64,000 nt of DNA. Origin: Halocatena marina. GTDB lineage: Archaea; Halobacteriota; Halobacteria; Halobacteriales; Haloarculaceae. Below the pieces are notes generated by a model. It did no database searches. It worked only from the letters and a program-made list of their open reading frames with translations, and was not told the origin of the DNA. Made by a program: the position numbers and the translations under genes. The stretch spans positions 434,001-498,000 of the forward strand of contig NZ_JALLPK010000001.1 in NCBI RefSeq assembly GCF_023276375.1. Reading direction: 5' to 3'. This document shows positions 9,210 through 17,986 of this stretch, piece after piece; position 1 is the first letter of the stretch, and every line of letters begins with the position of its first letter.

Positions 9210-9592
9210 ATGTACCTCGACACCGGCATGCTGTTGGCACTGCTGAAAGAGGATGACTGGTTGCAAACCGACGTTGAGAGCGCCACGTTCACGACCCAAA
9301 AACGTCGGTTATCACCGCTGTCGAAATTCAGTTGGTGCTGTTCGACTCGTGGTCTCGGTCCGAGTCGGCAACCGTCTATGATGCGATCGGAGCGTTCGAT
9401 ATCGACGTAATCCCTGTGACTGCCGAAGCATTCCAAGCCGGTGCCGAACTGCTCACCAACTATCCGGCTTTGAGCGTCTTCGATTCCATTCACGTTGGGC
9501 ACGCACGGGTGCTGGATGAGCCGCTCATCTCGACAGATACACTGTATCCAAAGATCGACGAAATCGAGAACATCGATCCACGAGAACTATGA
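9210..9592 (+). pseudogene. PIN-domain toxin (VapC-like), frameshifted
   Basis: The N-terminal part (MYLDTGMLLALLKEDDWLQ) is in the frame of base 9210. The rest (SVITAVEIQLVLFDSW, then FDSIHVGHARVLDE and LISTDTLYPKIDE) is in the frame of base 9308. The two halves together make a typical 125-residue PIN domain with its acidic residues (Asp of YLDTG, Glu of TAVE, Asp of FDSIH, Asp of STDT). An indel near 9280-9298 splits them, so the gene is inactive unless this is a sequencing error. Confidence 0.75.
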
Positions 9593-9747
9593 GGTTCTTA
9601 CTCCGATAGACACGAATGCTCTCTCCCAGTCCACTGATCGAGTGACATCAACTTCGAAACGTCAAACAATGATTCGATCGAACTAATTTTATGATTTGTG
9701 TGTGAGTCGTCGGAGTGTTAGTTAGTAGGTCTCCGGTCAGACAATCG

Positions 9748-11454
9748 TCAATCTTCTCTGCTCAGAGAGATACTGCTGTCACTGTTCATGCCGCTCTCGT
9801 CCTCTCTCTGTTGGCGCATGCTTTGGCGGGTGAACTGCGGTCGTGCGCGGATTCCGCGCCGCTTTCGGAACGAGCGATAGAGCAACACGCCGATGACACA
9901 GGAGATGGCAGCGACGACGAGTGCCCCAAGAGCGTCATCAGCGATGTACAACAACACGGTCGAGAGCAATCCGACTGTAAGTCCCATCCCGAGGACGAGT
10001 CGTTTTGCGAGTCGGTCGAAAACACCGTCCGGGTCGTTGAGTTCTGCCTGTACCACGAGGCTGTCACGGTCGACGCGGTCGAGCGTTTGTTCGAGTTTGG
10101 GCGGAAGGCGGATCGACGAGCGGACGGCCTGATCGACTTCGTCCACTCGCTCTTCGACGAACTGGCGTGCGCTGGCCTGCAAGTAGCCCTGTTCACGGAG
10201 GAACTCTGTTGCGACAGCGATGAAATCGAAATTCGGATCGAGCGTCACGCACACACCCTCGACAACGGTCGCAACGCGGAGGACGAGTGCGAGGTTGGGC
10301 GGCAAGCGCAGCGGAAACTCGTAGATTGTGTCCTCAACTTGGCCGACGATCTGCTGGACACGGTACTGCTCGATATCCTCACCACGCGCGTCCGCGATGG
10401 CGAGTTCCATCACGTTGGCCATCACCTGCCGATCGGCTTCAGGGCTGAGGGTCCCCATCTCGATGAGCGCATCGAGGATGCCATCGATGTCTTGGTTTGC
10501 GATAGCGATGTAAAAATCGACGATCCGGTTCTGAACGAACGAGTCGACGCGGCCGCTCATTCCGAAGTCATAGAAAACGAGTGTCCCGTCGGGTTTAACG
10601 GCGAGATTCCCCGGATGTGGATCGGCGTGAAACACGCCATCGATAACGATCATCTGGAGGTACACCTCTTGCAGCGTTTTCGCAAGCTGGGTGCGATCGA
10701 CACCGAGCGCGTCGATATCATCGACCTCTGAGATTTTCGTTCCGCCCACGTACTCCATCGTGAGAATTCGACCAGTCGAACGCTCGTCTACGACACTCGG
10801 AATGAGTATGTCGGTGTCGTCGGTGAAGTTCTCTTGAATCTCCCGCAGCATGGTCGCTTCCCGGTGATAATCCATCTCTTGGCGAATGACCGTCGAGAAC
10901 TCGTCGGCGAGCGTCTCCAGAGAAAAGGCCTGTGCTTGGTCGACGAACGGCATTAAAAGCGGGAGTGAGAACTTGATCACACGAAGATCAGTTCGAACGA
11001 GAGACTCGATACCTGGCCGTCGAACCTTCACCGCCACAGTCTCATCATCGTACTCGGCTACGTACACCTGCCCGAGACTCGCACCACTAATACTCTCTGT
11101 GTCAAAGTTGTCGTACGCGTCTTCGAGGGGGCCGAGCTCTTCCTCGATGACGTCCTTTGCGTCGGGCCACGGGGCGGGGGGAACCCGGTCTTGTAACTGC
11201 GTCAACTCTCCGATGTACTCCGGTGGGAGGACATCAGGTCGTGTCGAGAGCAGTTGCCCGAGTTTGATGAACGTCGGACCGAGTGTGAGGAGCGAATCGA
11301 GGAGGGTTTGGGCGCGCTGTCGTCGTTGCTCGCTCGATACGTCCCGAGCCGTCCCGAACACGAGAAAGCGTCGGCGGTCACGAGCGAACGCGACGAGGAG
11401 TGGAAGAAACTGCCACGCGACGACGAAAAACCTCCGGTACGCGCGGAGAGTCAC
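9748..11454 (-). CDS. ABC1/AarF/UbiB-family atypical kinase
   Basis: This 568-residue protein belongs to the UbiB/ABC1/ADCK family of atypical protein kinase-like ATPases, which in other organisms support isoprenoid quinone synthesis or membrane lipid homeostasis. Family landmarks: the KxGQ segment GPTFIKLGQLLSTRPD, the substitute Ala-rich loop SGASLGQVY, the lysine strand VAVKVRRPG, the catalytic loop FHADPHPGNL and the metal-binding FYDFGMSG. Two C-terminal membrane helices (LGMGLTVGLLSTVLLYIA and the following LVVAAISCVIGVLLY) anchor it. The start is GTG at 11452-11454, 12 bases after the stop of the Hsp20 gene on the same strand, so they are likely one operon. The archaeal substrate is unknown. 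Confidence 0.9.
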   Translation of the reverse strand: MTLRAYRRFFVVAWQFLPLLVAFARDRRRFLVFGTARDVSSEQRRQRAQTLLDSLLTLGPTFIKLGQLLSTRPDVLPPEYIGELTQLQDRVPPAPWPDAKDVIEEELGPLEDAYDNFDTESISGASLGQVYVAEYDDETVAVKVRRPGIESLVRTDLRVIKFSLPLLMPFVDQAQAFSLETLADEFSTVIRQEMDYHREATMLREIQENFTDDTDILIPSVVDERSTGRILTMEYVGGTKISEVDDIDALGVDRTQLAKTLQEVYLQMIVIDGVFHADPHPGNLAVKPDGTLVFYDFGMSGRVDSFVQNRIVDFYIAIANQDIDGILDALIEMGTLSPEADRQVMANVMELAIADARGEDIEQYRVQQIVGQVEDTIYEFPLRLPPNLALVLRVATVVEGVCVTLDPNFDFIAVATEFLREQGYLQASARQFVEERVDEVDQAVRSSIRLPPKLEQTLDRVDRDSLVVQAELNDPDGVFDRLAKRLVLGMGLTVGLLSTVLLYIADDALGALVVAAISCVIGVLLYRSFRKRRGIRARPQFTRQSMRQQREDESGMNSDSSISLSRED

Positions 11455-11466
11455 CGACCCGCCACC

Positions 11467-11823
11467 TCATCCCTCCGTAACTGGAATCTGCTCGCCAGAC
11501 GCGGCCGTCGTCTTCGGCAAGTGGAGTTCGAGAACGCCCCGCTCCATGTTCGCTTCTGCATCTGTGTCAGTTGCATCAGGCGGGAGCGGGAGCTGGGCAT
11601 CGATGAAAAGCGAACGGTTTTCGCGGAGAAAGCGAAATGCCGGGGACAGCTCCTTTTCACGCTTGGCTTCAAGCCGGAGCCGACGGCCTTCCACCCACGC
11701 GTCAACTGTCTCCGGAGTTGCCCCCGGAAGATCGACAACGAAGAGGTACGCGTCGTCTGACTCCAGGACGTCAACGAAAACCGAGTCGGAAAGATCCTGA
11801 AGCGCATTGCGTAGGGCAGACAT
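11467..11823 (-). CDS. Hsp20/alpha-crystallin-type small heat-shock protein
   Basis: The 118-residue product (ATG 11821-11823, MSALRNALQDLSDSVF) has the alpha-crystallin core: DAYLFVVDLPGATPETVDAWVEGRRLRLEAKRE as the first strands, then RFLRENRSLFIDAQLPLP, and the conserved ERGVLELHLPK strand. An IPV tail (EQIPVTEG) provides the IxI/V-type anchoring motif. It is an ATP-independent holdase expected to prevent aggregation. It is the upstream partner of the UbiB-family gene, with 12 bases between them. Confidence 0.88.
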   Translation of the reverse strand: MSALRNALQDLSDSVFVDVLESDDAYLFVVDLPGATPETVDAWVEGRRLRLEAKREKELSPAFRFLRENRSLFIDAQLPLPPDATDTDAEANMERGVLELHLPKTTAASGEQIPVTEG

Positions 11824-12070
11824 ACAGAAACCTACTCTCGCAAGGGCGAAAAACCCCCCGGAACACGATCGTTTTGAGCGAACTTTTTTGTGAACAAACA
11901 TCGGCGGACAAGCACACACGACAACAGGCGGTCGGATTTGACTAAATATCTCGATTCGGTCGCGTGATGTGACTGCAGAACACTTCGGTTGCGATCCATT
12001 CTATTTGACCTGACCTGACCTGATACCCTCTTCCCACGACGCTTTTGTCTCGGCAGGTCGATCATCGGGT

Positions 12071-13279
12071 ATGTCTGACGTGAGCCAAGGGTTCGGTTCG
12101 GTGACGCGGGTCGCGGACGCTCGTGATCGGCTGCTCGATGCCGCCGACCCACTCGACCGAATCGACCGAATTCCGCTCTCGAACGCGGTGGGTCGCGCGC
12201 TCGCCGAACCAATCCGAGCGAGCCGTGACGTACCCCAGCACCGGCGGGCAGCAATGGATGGCTGGGCTGTTCGCGCTGCAGACACATTCGAGGCAAGTGA
12301 GCGTTCACCGGCGATCCTCCGCGAAAGCAGTGACGTTGGAGCAGGCAAAGCGGTCCACGTCGACACCGGAAACGCGCTCCCGGACGGCGCTGATGCGGTC
12401 GTTATGATCGAACAGACGGAACGGTACGGAACGGATGTAGAAATTTTCGAAAGCGTTGCAGGCGGTGAGAACGTCACTCCAGTCGGGGAGGACATCAGCG
12501 AGGGACAGCACCTGTACGACGCCGGCCATCAGCTCCGTCCATCTGATCTCGGTCTCCTCAAATCGACCGGGATTACGACTGTTGCGGTGTACGAGCGTCC
12601 GACCGTCGGCGTGATCCCGACTGGTGAAGAACTGGTTCAGTCCGATCCCGAACCGGGAGAGACCATCGAGACGAACGGGATGACCGTCGCGCAGTACGCC
12701 AAGCGATGGGGGGCGGTTCCGACCTACCGCGAGGAAGTCCCAGACGATTTCGATGCGCTCCGGGTCGCCATCGAACGGGATCTCACGAAGGATATCGTCG
12801 TTACCACCGGTGGTTCCTCGGTCGGTGAGCGCGATCTCGTCCCGGACGTGGTTGCAGAGCTCGGTGAGGTCCTCGTCCACGGCGTTGCACTCAAGCCCGG
12901 TCATCCGGTCGCTTTCGGTGTCGTCCGCGATACACCGGTTGTCATGTTGCCGGGCTATCCGGTGGCTTGCATCATTAACGCTGTGCAGTTTCTTCGTCCA
13001 GTAATCAAACACACTGGGAACCTCTCAGACGAGCCGCACCCAACGAGTGAAGCACGACTCTCACGGAAGATCCGGAGCGAACCGGGCGTGAAGACGTACG
13101 TCCGGGTGACGCTCGATCGCTCGGAGGAACTTCCAGTCGCCACTCCGGTTCGCGAAAGTGGAGCGGGTGTGTTATCGAGCGTCGCGCTGGCCGACGGCTG
13201 GGTCGTCGTTCCGGAAGCGCGTGAGGGAATCCCGGAAGACGAACGTGTTTCGGTCGAGAACTGGGAGGCATACCCATGA
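12071..13279 (+). CDS. moeA: Molybdopterin molybdenumtransferase MoeA (first copy)
   Basis: This 402-residue enzyme inserts molybdate (or tungstate) into adenylated molybdopterin to make the cofactor. It shows all MoeA domains: the N-terminal linker with RAAMDGWAVRAADT, the barrel segment with LPDGADAVVMIEQTE, the MogA-like domain with GVIPTGEELVQ and VTTGGSSVGERDLV, the VHGVALKPGHPVAFG motif, LPGYPVACIINAVQF, and a C-terminal beta domain. The start ATG 12071 gives a normal-length N-terminus. Its TGA (13277-13279) overlaps the ATG of the second moeA gene (ATGA), so the two are translationally coupled. Confidence 0.95.
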   Translation: MSDVSQGFGSVTRVADARDRLLDAADPLDRIDRIPLSNAVGRALAEPIRASRDVPQHRRAAMDGWAVRAADTFEASERSPAILRESSDVGAGKAVHVDTGNALPDGADAVVMIEQTERYGTDVEIFESVAGGENVTPVGEDISEGQHLYDAGHQLRPSDLGLLKSTGITTVAVYERPTVGVIPTGEELVQSDPEPGETIETNGMTVAQYAKRWGAVPTYREEVPDDFDALRVAIERDLTKDIVVTTGGSSVGERDLVPDVVAELGEVLVHGVALKPGHPVAFGVVRDTPVVMLPGYPVACIINAVQFLRPVIKHTGNLSDEPHPTSEARLSRKIRSEPGVKTYVRVTLDRSEELPVATPVRESGAGVLSSVALADGWVVVPEAREGIPEDERVSVENWEAYP

Positions 13280-15252
13280 GAAAGGAATTCCGTGATCTCG
13301 CCCCGCCCGAGACCGTCCACGAGACGATCGCGTCACTCGATCTCGCTGGTGAGACCGAACACGTTCCGCTCCGCGATGCCGGCGGCCGCGTTCTTGCAGC
13401 GCGACTCGATGCAGCACTCGATGTTCCGGGTTTCGACCGGGCGAGCGTCGATGGCTACGCGGTGCAGGCGCGGGATACGTTCGAAACCGACGAGAGCGAC
13501 CCAACACTGCTCCAGAAGGTTGGTACTGTCCACGCCGGAACAGAACCGGACGTCGAGATTGCTGCGGGCGAATGCGCCGCAATTTCGACAGGGGCCGTTC
13601 TTCCAGCGGGTGCAGACGCGGTCGTCATGGTCGAACGAACCACCGAAGAAAGCGAAAATGGACGGGTCGAAATTCGTACGAGCGTTGCGCCGGGCGATCG
13701 CGTGATGTTCGCTGGTGCGGATGTGGCGGCTGGTGAGCGCGCGCTCGGTCCCGGAACCCGTCTCACGCCGCGCGAGATCGGTCTCCTGTCGGCGCTCGGG
13801 ATTGACGAAGTGCCGGTCGTTGGCCGACCGCGCGTTGGCATCGTTTCCACTGGTGACGAACTCGTCCGGCCGGGAGAGCAATTGAACAGTGACGCCGGGC
13901 AGATCTACGATGTCAACAGCTACACGATCGCCTCGGGTGTCGAAGAGGCGGGCGGTAGCGTCGTATTCTATCCGCACACGGGTGATGACTACGACGAGAT
14001 GGAGCGTATCCTGCTCGAAGCAGCCAAAGAGTGTGACCTCGTACTTTCTTCGGGTTCGACGAGCGCAGGCGCGGTCGATGTCGTCTATCGCGTCATCGAA
14101 GACCGGGGCGAGCTCCTCGTTCACGGCGTCGCAGTCAAGCCCGGCAAACCGATGCTCGTTGGCGAGCTCGGTGGCGCGGCGTACGTCGGTCTTCCTGGCT
14201 ATCCCGTCTCTGCTCTCACTATCTTCAGGACGTTCGTCGCACCGGCAATCAGGCGCGCTGCTGGTCTCCCAGAACCGCAGACAGCAACGGTAACCGGACG
14301 GATGGCGACGCGAGAGCGTTATAGCGAGGGACGACTGCGCCTCGTGCCGGTCGGGCTGGTCGAAAGCGGTCCATCAGAAACGCTCCAGATCGATTCTAAC
14401 ACCGGAGATGAGAGTGAGACAGTCGAATTACAGGGCGAGACACTCGTATACCCCGTGGATAAGGGCAGTGGCGCAACGACGAGCCTCGTCGAAGCCGACG
14501 GCATCGTCGAGATGCATCCGGACACGCGGTCGCTCACGATGGGTAAGCGCATTGACGTTTCTCTGTTCTCACCGGACGTGCGTCCACCAACGCTGTTCGG
14601 CGTCGGAGAGGACGATCCTGCGCTTTCGCGCCTCCTCGATCACCTCGAACGGCCTCGCTATCTCAGCCTCGGCAGCCGAGAAGGACTTCGTCGCCTCCGC
14701 AACGGCGTTACTGATATCGCGGTCGTCGCATCGGGTGACCCGTCACAGTCCGCCTTGGAATCCAGATTTGAGACCGAATTCGAGACGGTTCCGCTCGGCA
14801 GCTGGGAGCGCGAATGGGGTCTCGCTGTTCAGGCCGGAAATCCTGATGGTATCGAGGGACTGTCTGATCTCATCGAGCGCGATCTCCGGTTTGTGAACCG
14901 ATCGTCACACTCCAGTCTTCGATCAACACTCACTGACGCGATCGCTGTGCTGGCTGCAGAACGCGATGAGACACGCCACGAGTGCATCGATGCGATCGAC
15001 GGATTCGAGATGGCAGTTCGAGCCCACGAGAGTCCGGTCCGAACGGTGCTCGCCGGAACGGCCGACGCAGGACTCGGCCTTCGTGTTACTGCGAATAAGC
15101 TCGATATGGACTTTGTCTCACTCGGGACCGAGCAGGTTCGCGTGCTTGCGAATCCGGATCGGACCGAAAAGGGCGACGTCGCCACGCTCCAGTCCACCGT
15201 CTCCGATGTAGAGGCTCTTTTCGACGAACTCCCCGGCTATCGACGGTCGTAG
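13276..15252 (+). CDS. MoeA fused to a periplasmic-binding-protein-like domain (second copy)
   Basis: This 658-residue protein has a complete MoeA region in about the first 410 residues (RASVDGYAVQARDTFE, LPAGADAVVMVERTTE, SSGSTSAGAVDVVYR, VHGVAVKPGKPMLVGE, LPGYPVSALTIFRTF). It is followed by about 220 residues resembling a type-2 periplasmic substrate-binding (PBP-like, ModA/LysR-effector type) domain (LSRLLDHLERPRYLSLGSREGL, GSWEREWGLAVQAGNPDGIEG, ADAGLGLRVTANKLDMDFVSLG). No signal peptide is present, so the PBP-like domain is cytoplasmic and may sense or hand over oxyanion; that is inference. MoeA-PBP fusions are a known arrangement, often paired with a plain MoeA as here. Confidence 0.92.
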   Translation: MRKEFRDLAPPETVHETIASLDLAGETEHVPLRDAGGRVLAARLDAALDVPGFDRASVDGYAVQARDTFETDESDPTLLQKVGTVHAGTEPDVEIAAGECAAISTGAVLPAGADAVVMVERTTEESENGRVEIRTSVAPGDRVMFAGADVAAGERALGPGTRLTPREIGLLSALGIDEVPVVGRPRVGIVSTGDELVRPGEQLNSDAGQIYDVNSYTIASGVEEAGGSVVFYPHTGDDYDEMERILLEAAKECDLVLSSGSTSAGAVDVVYRVIEDRGELLVHGVAVKPGKPMLVGELGGAAYVGLPGYPVSALTIFRTFVAPAIRRAAGLPEPQTATVTGRMATRERYSEGRLRLVPVGLVESGPSETLQIDSNTGDESETVELQGETLVYPVDKGSGATTSLVEADGIVEMHPDTRSLTMGKRIDVSLFSPDVRPPTLFGVGEDDPALSRLLDHLERPRYLSLGSREGLRRLRNGVTDIAVVASGDPSQSALESRFETEFETVPLGSWEREWGLAVQAGNPDGIEGLSDLIERDLRFVNRSSHSSLRSTLTDAIAVLAAERDETRHECIDAIDGFEMAVRAHESPVRTVLAGTADAGLGLRVTANKLDMDFVSLGTEQVRVLANPDRTEKGDVATLQSTVSDVEALFDELPGYRRS

Positions 15253-15394
15253 GCTCAACATTTTGTGCCACAACCGAGTGTCACGATTCGGACGCTCGTG
15301 CCGCTGACTATAGATTTTGAGTGATAGCAGGGCGCCAAAGACTTCAAACGACTCCCTCACGTTATCTCAGTTGGGACGAGTTCCCGGTGTAAAC

Positions 15395-15613
15395 ATGAGC
15401 TGTGATCACAATCTCGATGCCGAGTACCTGTACCCATCCGACGCGGTCGTACTTGAGTTGTACGACGATTCCGAGGTCGATACTCTCGGTATCCGATTTG
15501 CCCTTCCGTGTCCGGACTGTGATGCAACGCTCGAACTCACTGCTACCGTCGATCACATTGGAGAGACCGAGCTCCAACCACCGATCGAAGAAGAGGATGA
15601 TATCTACGATTGA
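15395..15613 (+). CDS. Small conserved haloarchaeal protein with CPDC motif
   Basis: The 72-residue acidic protein (ATG 15395, MSCDHNLDAEYLYPSD) has a beta-rich middle (AVVLELYDD, LGIRFALPCPDCDATLELT) with one CxxC pair and an N-terminal Cys, so it could bind one metal ion. The tail PPIEEEDDIYD is very acidic. The frame is open further upstream, but the codons before this ATG do not look like a halophile N-terminus. I do not recognise a function. Confidence 0.65.
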   Translation: MSCDHNLDAEYLYPSDAVVLELYDDSEVDTLGIRFALPCPDCDATLELTATVDHIGETELQPPIEEEDDIYD

Positions 15614-15688
15614 CACCGGGGACTACGAGTTGAAGACGAAACGACGGAGGGTTGGTCGTATGCGCGTGTGTCGGGATGTGGCTGTGGG

Positions 15689-16390
15689 TCAGTCTTTTGA
15701 AAGCGTACGGGTTGGTTGGGAAACGAGCTCGTCCAGCTGCGTTACCCGGTGATCGCCGAGAACACATACCCCCCGACGGTCGTGTCCGTGGCGCTCGATG
15801 TGGACGCTGTCCAACCCAGCGTTCCAGGCCGCACCAATGTCCTGTGGACTGTCCCCAACGAGAACACCCCGAGCGCCGTTCCCGTTCCCGTTCCCGTTCC
15901 CGTTCAGTTTTGTGTTGACTCCCATCGCTTGCATTGCTGTTTGTACCGGTTCTGGATCTGGTTTCCAGCCGCTCTCATCGGTGCAACAGAAGACGGTATC
16001 GAACCAATCTCGGATGTCGAGATGATCGAGGACCGGTTCAGTGAGGTACTGTTGACAGTGAGTGACCAACCCAACAGGGCCGTCTATATCTGAGAGGACG
16101 CGATCTGCGTCCTTATACAAAAAGGTCGCTGCTGCGCGCGATTCGGCATCCTCGACCTCGTGAAATGTCGACCAGAAGTTGGCGGGGTCGATACCCATCT
16201 GCGAGAAGAGATCGCCACGCTTGCCATCAAAACCGTACCAGAGCGCGGCCATCTCCCACTCCGAGAACTCGTGACCGATCCGATCTCCAACGATTGTCAG
16301 CACCTCCTTCGTATAGCTTTGCTCGACATCGACGAGTGTACCGTCGAGATCAAACACCCAGAAATCATAGGACGCGGATGACGAAGACAT
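15689..16390 (-). CDS. HAD-superfamily hydrolase (phosphoglycolate-phosphatase-like)
   Basis: The 233-residue protein starts at ATG 16388-16390 (MSSSSASYDFWVFDLDGTLVD). HAD motifs are the nucleophile string FDLDGTLVD, a Thr strand GLVTHCQQ, the Lys region GWKPDPEPVQ and the acidic GVLVGDSPQDIGAAWNAGL. An alpha-helical cap lies between motifs I and II, as in class C1 HAD phosphatases. Between motif III and IV there is an Asn-Gly run (LNGNGNGNGNGARG) encoded by tandem hexanucleotides. That loop lies outside the active site and is probably tolerated. The substrate is unknown; a small phosphorylated metabolite is likely. Confidence 0.85.
   Translation of the reverse strand: MSSSSASYDFWVFDLDGTLVDVEQSYTKEVLTIVGDRIGHEFSEWEMAALWYGFDGKRGDLFSQMGIDPANFWSTFHEVEDAESRAAATFLYKDADRVLSDIDGPVGLVTHCQQYLTEPVLDHLDIRDWFDTVFCCTDESGWKPDPEPVQTAMQAMGVNTKLNGNGNGNGNGARGVLVGDSPQDIGAAWNAGLDSVHIERHGHDRRGVCVLGDHRVTQLDELVSQPTRTLSKD
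15878..15905. repeat. Tandem hexanucleotide repeat inside HAD gene
   Basis: About four to five copies of a 6-base unit (CCCGTT on the plus strand) encode alternating Asn-Gly on the minus strand. Because the unit is a multiple of three, slippage changes loop length without shifting the frame. Confidence 0.85.
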
Positions 16391-16730
16391 TGGACGTTCT
16401 GTTACGCCGCGTATCATCATATGACTTCCGCTAACGGTAGCTGCGCCTGATCAACGGAACTGACTGTCCTTTACAGATCACTGTCCGAACAGAGATTTTC
16501 AGTCTGTTACTGACCAGTTAGTTGACGAAGGAACAGCTTACTGGCCAACTCCACTCAGAACGTGCAAAGCGAAAGATTACGCGCCGTAGACATCGACACC
16601 GTTGGACATGACAATCATTCCGAACGGTGTCTTGCGGAGATAACCTGCGCATACCCTCTGGTCTCCGATTCTCGCGAGAGTGAAGGTTATACGTGTGGGG
16701 TGATAACTCGAACCTGGAGAATGATTGGCA
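16391..16730. other. Intergenic region before small zinc protein
   Basis: This stretch lies between the divergent HAD gene (minus) and the zinc-ribbon gene (plus). A TATA-like GTTATAC (16686-16692) sits about 40 bases before the next ATG. No other structure was recognised. Confidence 0.4.
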
Positions 16731-16934
16731 ATGAAACTTCTCGACCACGTCCGAGGACGCAGTCATGCATCTCCCCCCGAACCATATCAGTGTCAATGCT
16801 GTGACCACCGATTTGCTTACCAACGGCAAGTATGCCCGTTCTGTGGGGGATACACAATCGAACGAACCGATTGGAACTCTCGGGTCAATCCCGATGAACA
16901 CGCACCCCTCGACGAGCAACAGCGTTGCCTGTAG
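16731..16934 (+). CDS. Small zinc-ribbon protein
   Basis: The 67-residue protein (ATG 16731, MKLLDHVRGRSHASPPEPYQ) contains two CxxC knuckles (CQCCDHRF and CPFCGGYTIERT) spaced like a rubredoxin-type zinc ribbon. Many haloarchaeal proteins of this sort carry a single zinc ribbon, with proposed roles in protein contact or redox sensing. The tail is acidic and ends EQQRCL. A TTG two codons upstream is possible, but the ATG is preferred. Confidence 0.65.
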   Translation: MKLLDHVRGRSHASPPEPYQCQCCDHRFAYQRQVCPFCGGYTIERTDWNSRVNPDEHAPLDEQQRCL

Positions 16935-17218
16935 GGTGAAGAAAACTCTCTCCTCGAAACGGAAGCAGTGCCCTATACCAGCGTATGCACCGTATTCGAG
17001 ACAGGCTGGTGTCTACTACCACCAACCAGTACCGACAGCTACCACGTCACACTGAGAAACAGCCGTTTGTCTCGAATGGAATCGTCTGCTAGTCACGACT
17101 TTTTACAGCTCCACGACGCGTTTATGTGGTGAAACGGGCCACGGGACGAGACTGTTCCTGCTTTCGGGAAACGGAGCTCACACAAAGTATATACTCCCAA
17201 TCGGTGAATTTTTCGCAA

Positions 17219-17986
17219 ATGTCTGGTACTCCCGCGATCGAAGCCACGAGGCTAGCGAAACACTACAGCGACACGGTCGCCGTTCAGGACCTCCACTTGT
17301 CGATTCCTCGGGGGACCGTGTATGGTTTTCTTGGTCCCAACGGGGCGGGGAAAACGAGCACGATTCGGATGCTGACGACGCTCACGAAACCCACGAGCGG
17401 CGAGGCAAAAATCGCAGGTCATTCGGTTGAAGACCGTCAGGCAGTGTCACCGCACATTGGCTATCTCCCCGAGGAGCCACCACTGTACGAAGAACTCACT
17501 GCCCGCGAACAGCTCTCCTACATGGCCGGGTTGCGTGATCTGCCCGAAGAAGCGACGACCGAACGCGTCGAAGCACTTCTTGATCGATTCGATCTCGCTG
17601 CCGATGCCGACAATCGGATTTCGACGTATTCGAAGGGAATGAAACAGAAAACCGGTATCATTCAGGCACTGATGCACGAGCCGACGGTGCTCTTTCTCGA
17701 CGAACCAACCAGTGGCCTCGATCCACGAGCGGCCCGAACCGTCCGCGAAACGATCGCTGGTCTCGCAGACGAAGACTCGACGGTGTTTCTCTCGACACAC
17801 ATCCTTCCTGTCGTCGAGGAGATTGCCGACAGGGTCGGCGTACTCCACGACGGTTCGCTGGTCGCCGAGGGAACGCCAGACTCACTCACAGACCGCATCG
17901 AGACCGGTTCCGAGAGCAGTTTGGAGGATGTCTTCCTGAACCTCACGACGGAAGCTGAATTTGCGGCTGCTGGTGCAAGTCGATGA
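17219..17986 (+). CDS. ABC transporter ATP-binding protein
   Basis: From ATG 17219 (MSGTPAIEATRLAKHYSDTV) the 255-residue protein is a complete ABC ATPase: Walker A GPNGAGKTST, Q-loop GYLPEEPPLYEEL, signature YSKGMKQKTGI, Walker B VLFLDEPTSGLD and the switch His in LSTHILPVVEE. The signature is the K/Q-rich variant common in drug-, Na+- or heme-type exporters (ABC-2 class). The open frame runs further upstream, but those codons look non-coding. Its TGA overlaps the ATG of the permease gene (ATGA), so one ATPase and one large permease form the transporter. Confidence 0.93.
   Translation: MSGTPAIEATRLAKHYSDTVAVQDLHLSIPRGTVYGFLGPNGAGKTSTIRMLTTLTKPTSGEAKIAGHSVEDRQAVSPHIGYLPEEPPLYEELTAREQLSYMAGLRDLPEEATTERVEALLDRFDLAADADNRISTYSKGMKQKTGIIQALMHEPTVLFLDEPTSGLDPRAARTVRETIAGLADEDSTVFLSTHILPVVEEIADRVGVLHDGSLVAEGTPDSLTDRIETGSESSLEDVFLNLTTEAEFAAAGASR

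Noticed and set aside
9715-10731. Long plus-strand frame antisense to the UbiB gene
   Set aside because: The minus-strand UbiB frame has complete kinase motifs. This frame is the codon shadow of an acidic GC-rich gene and has no family pattern.
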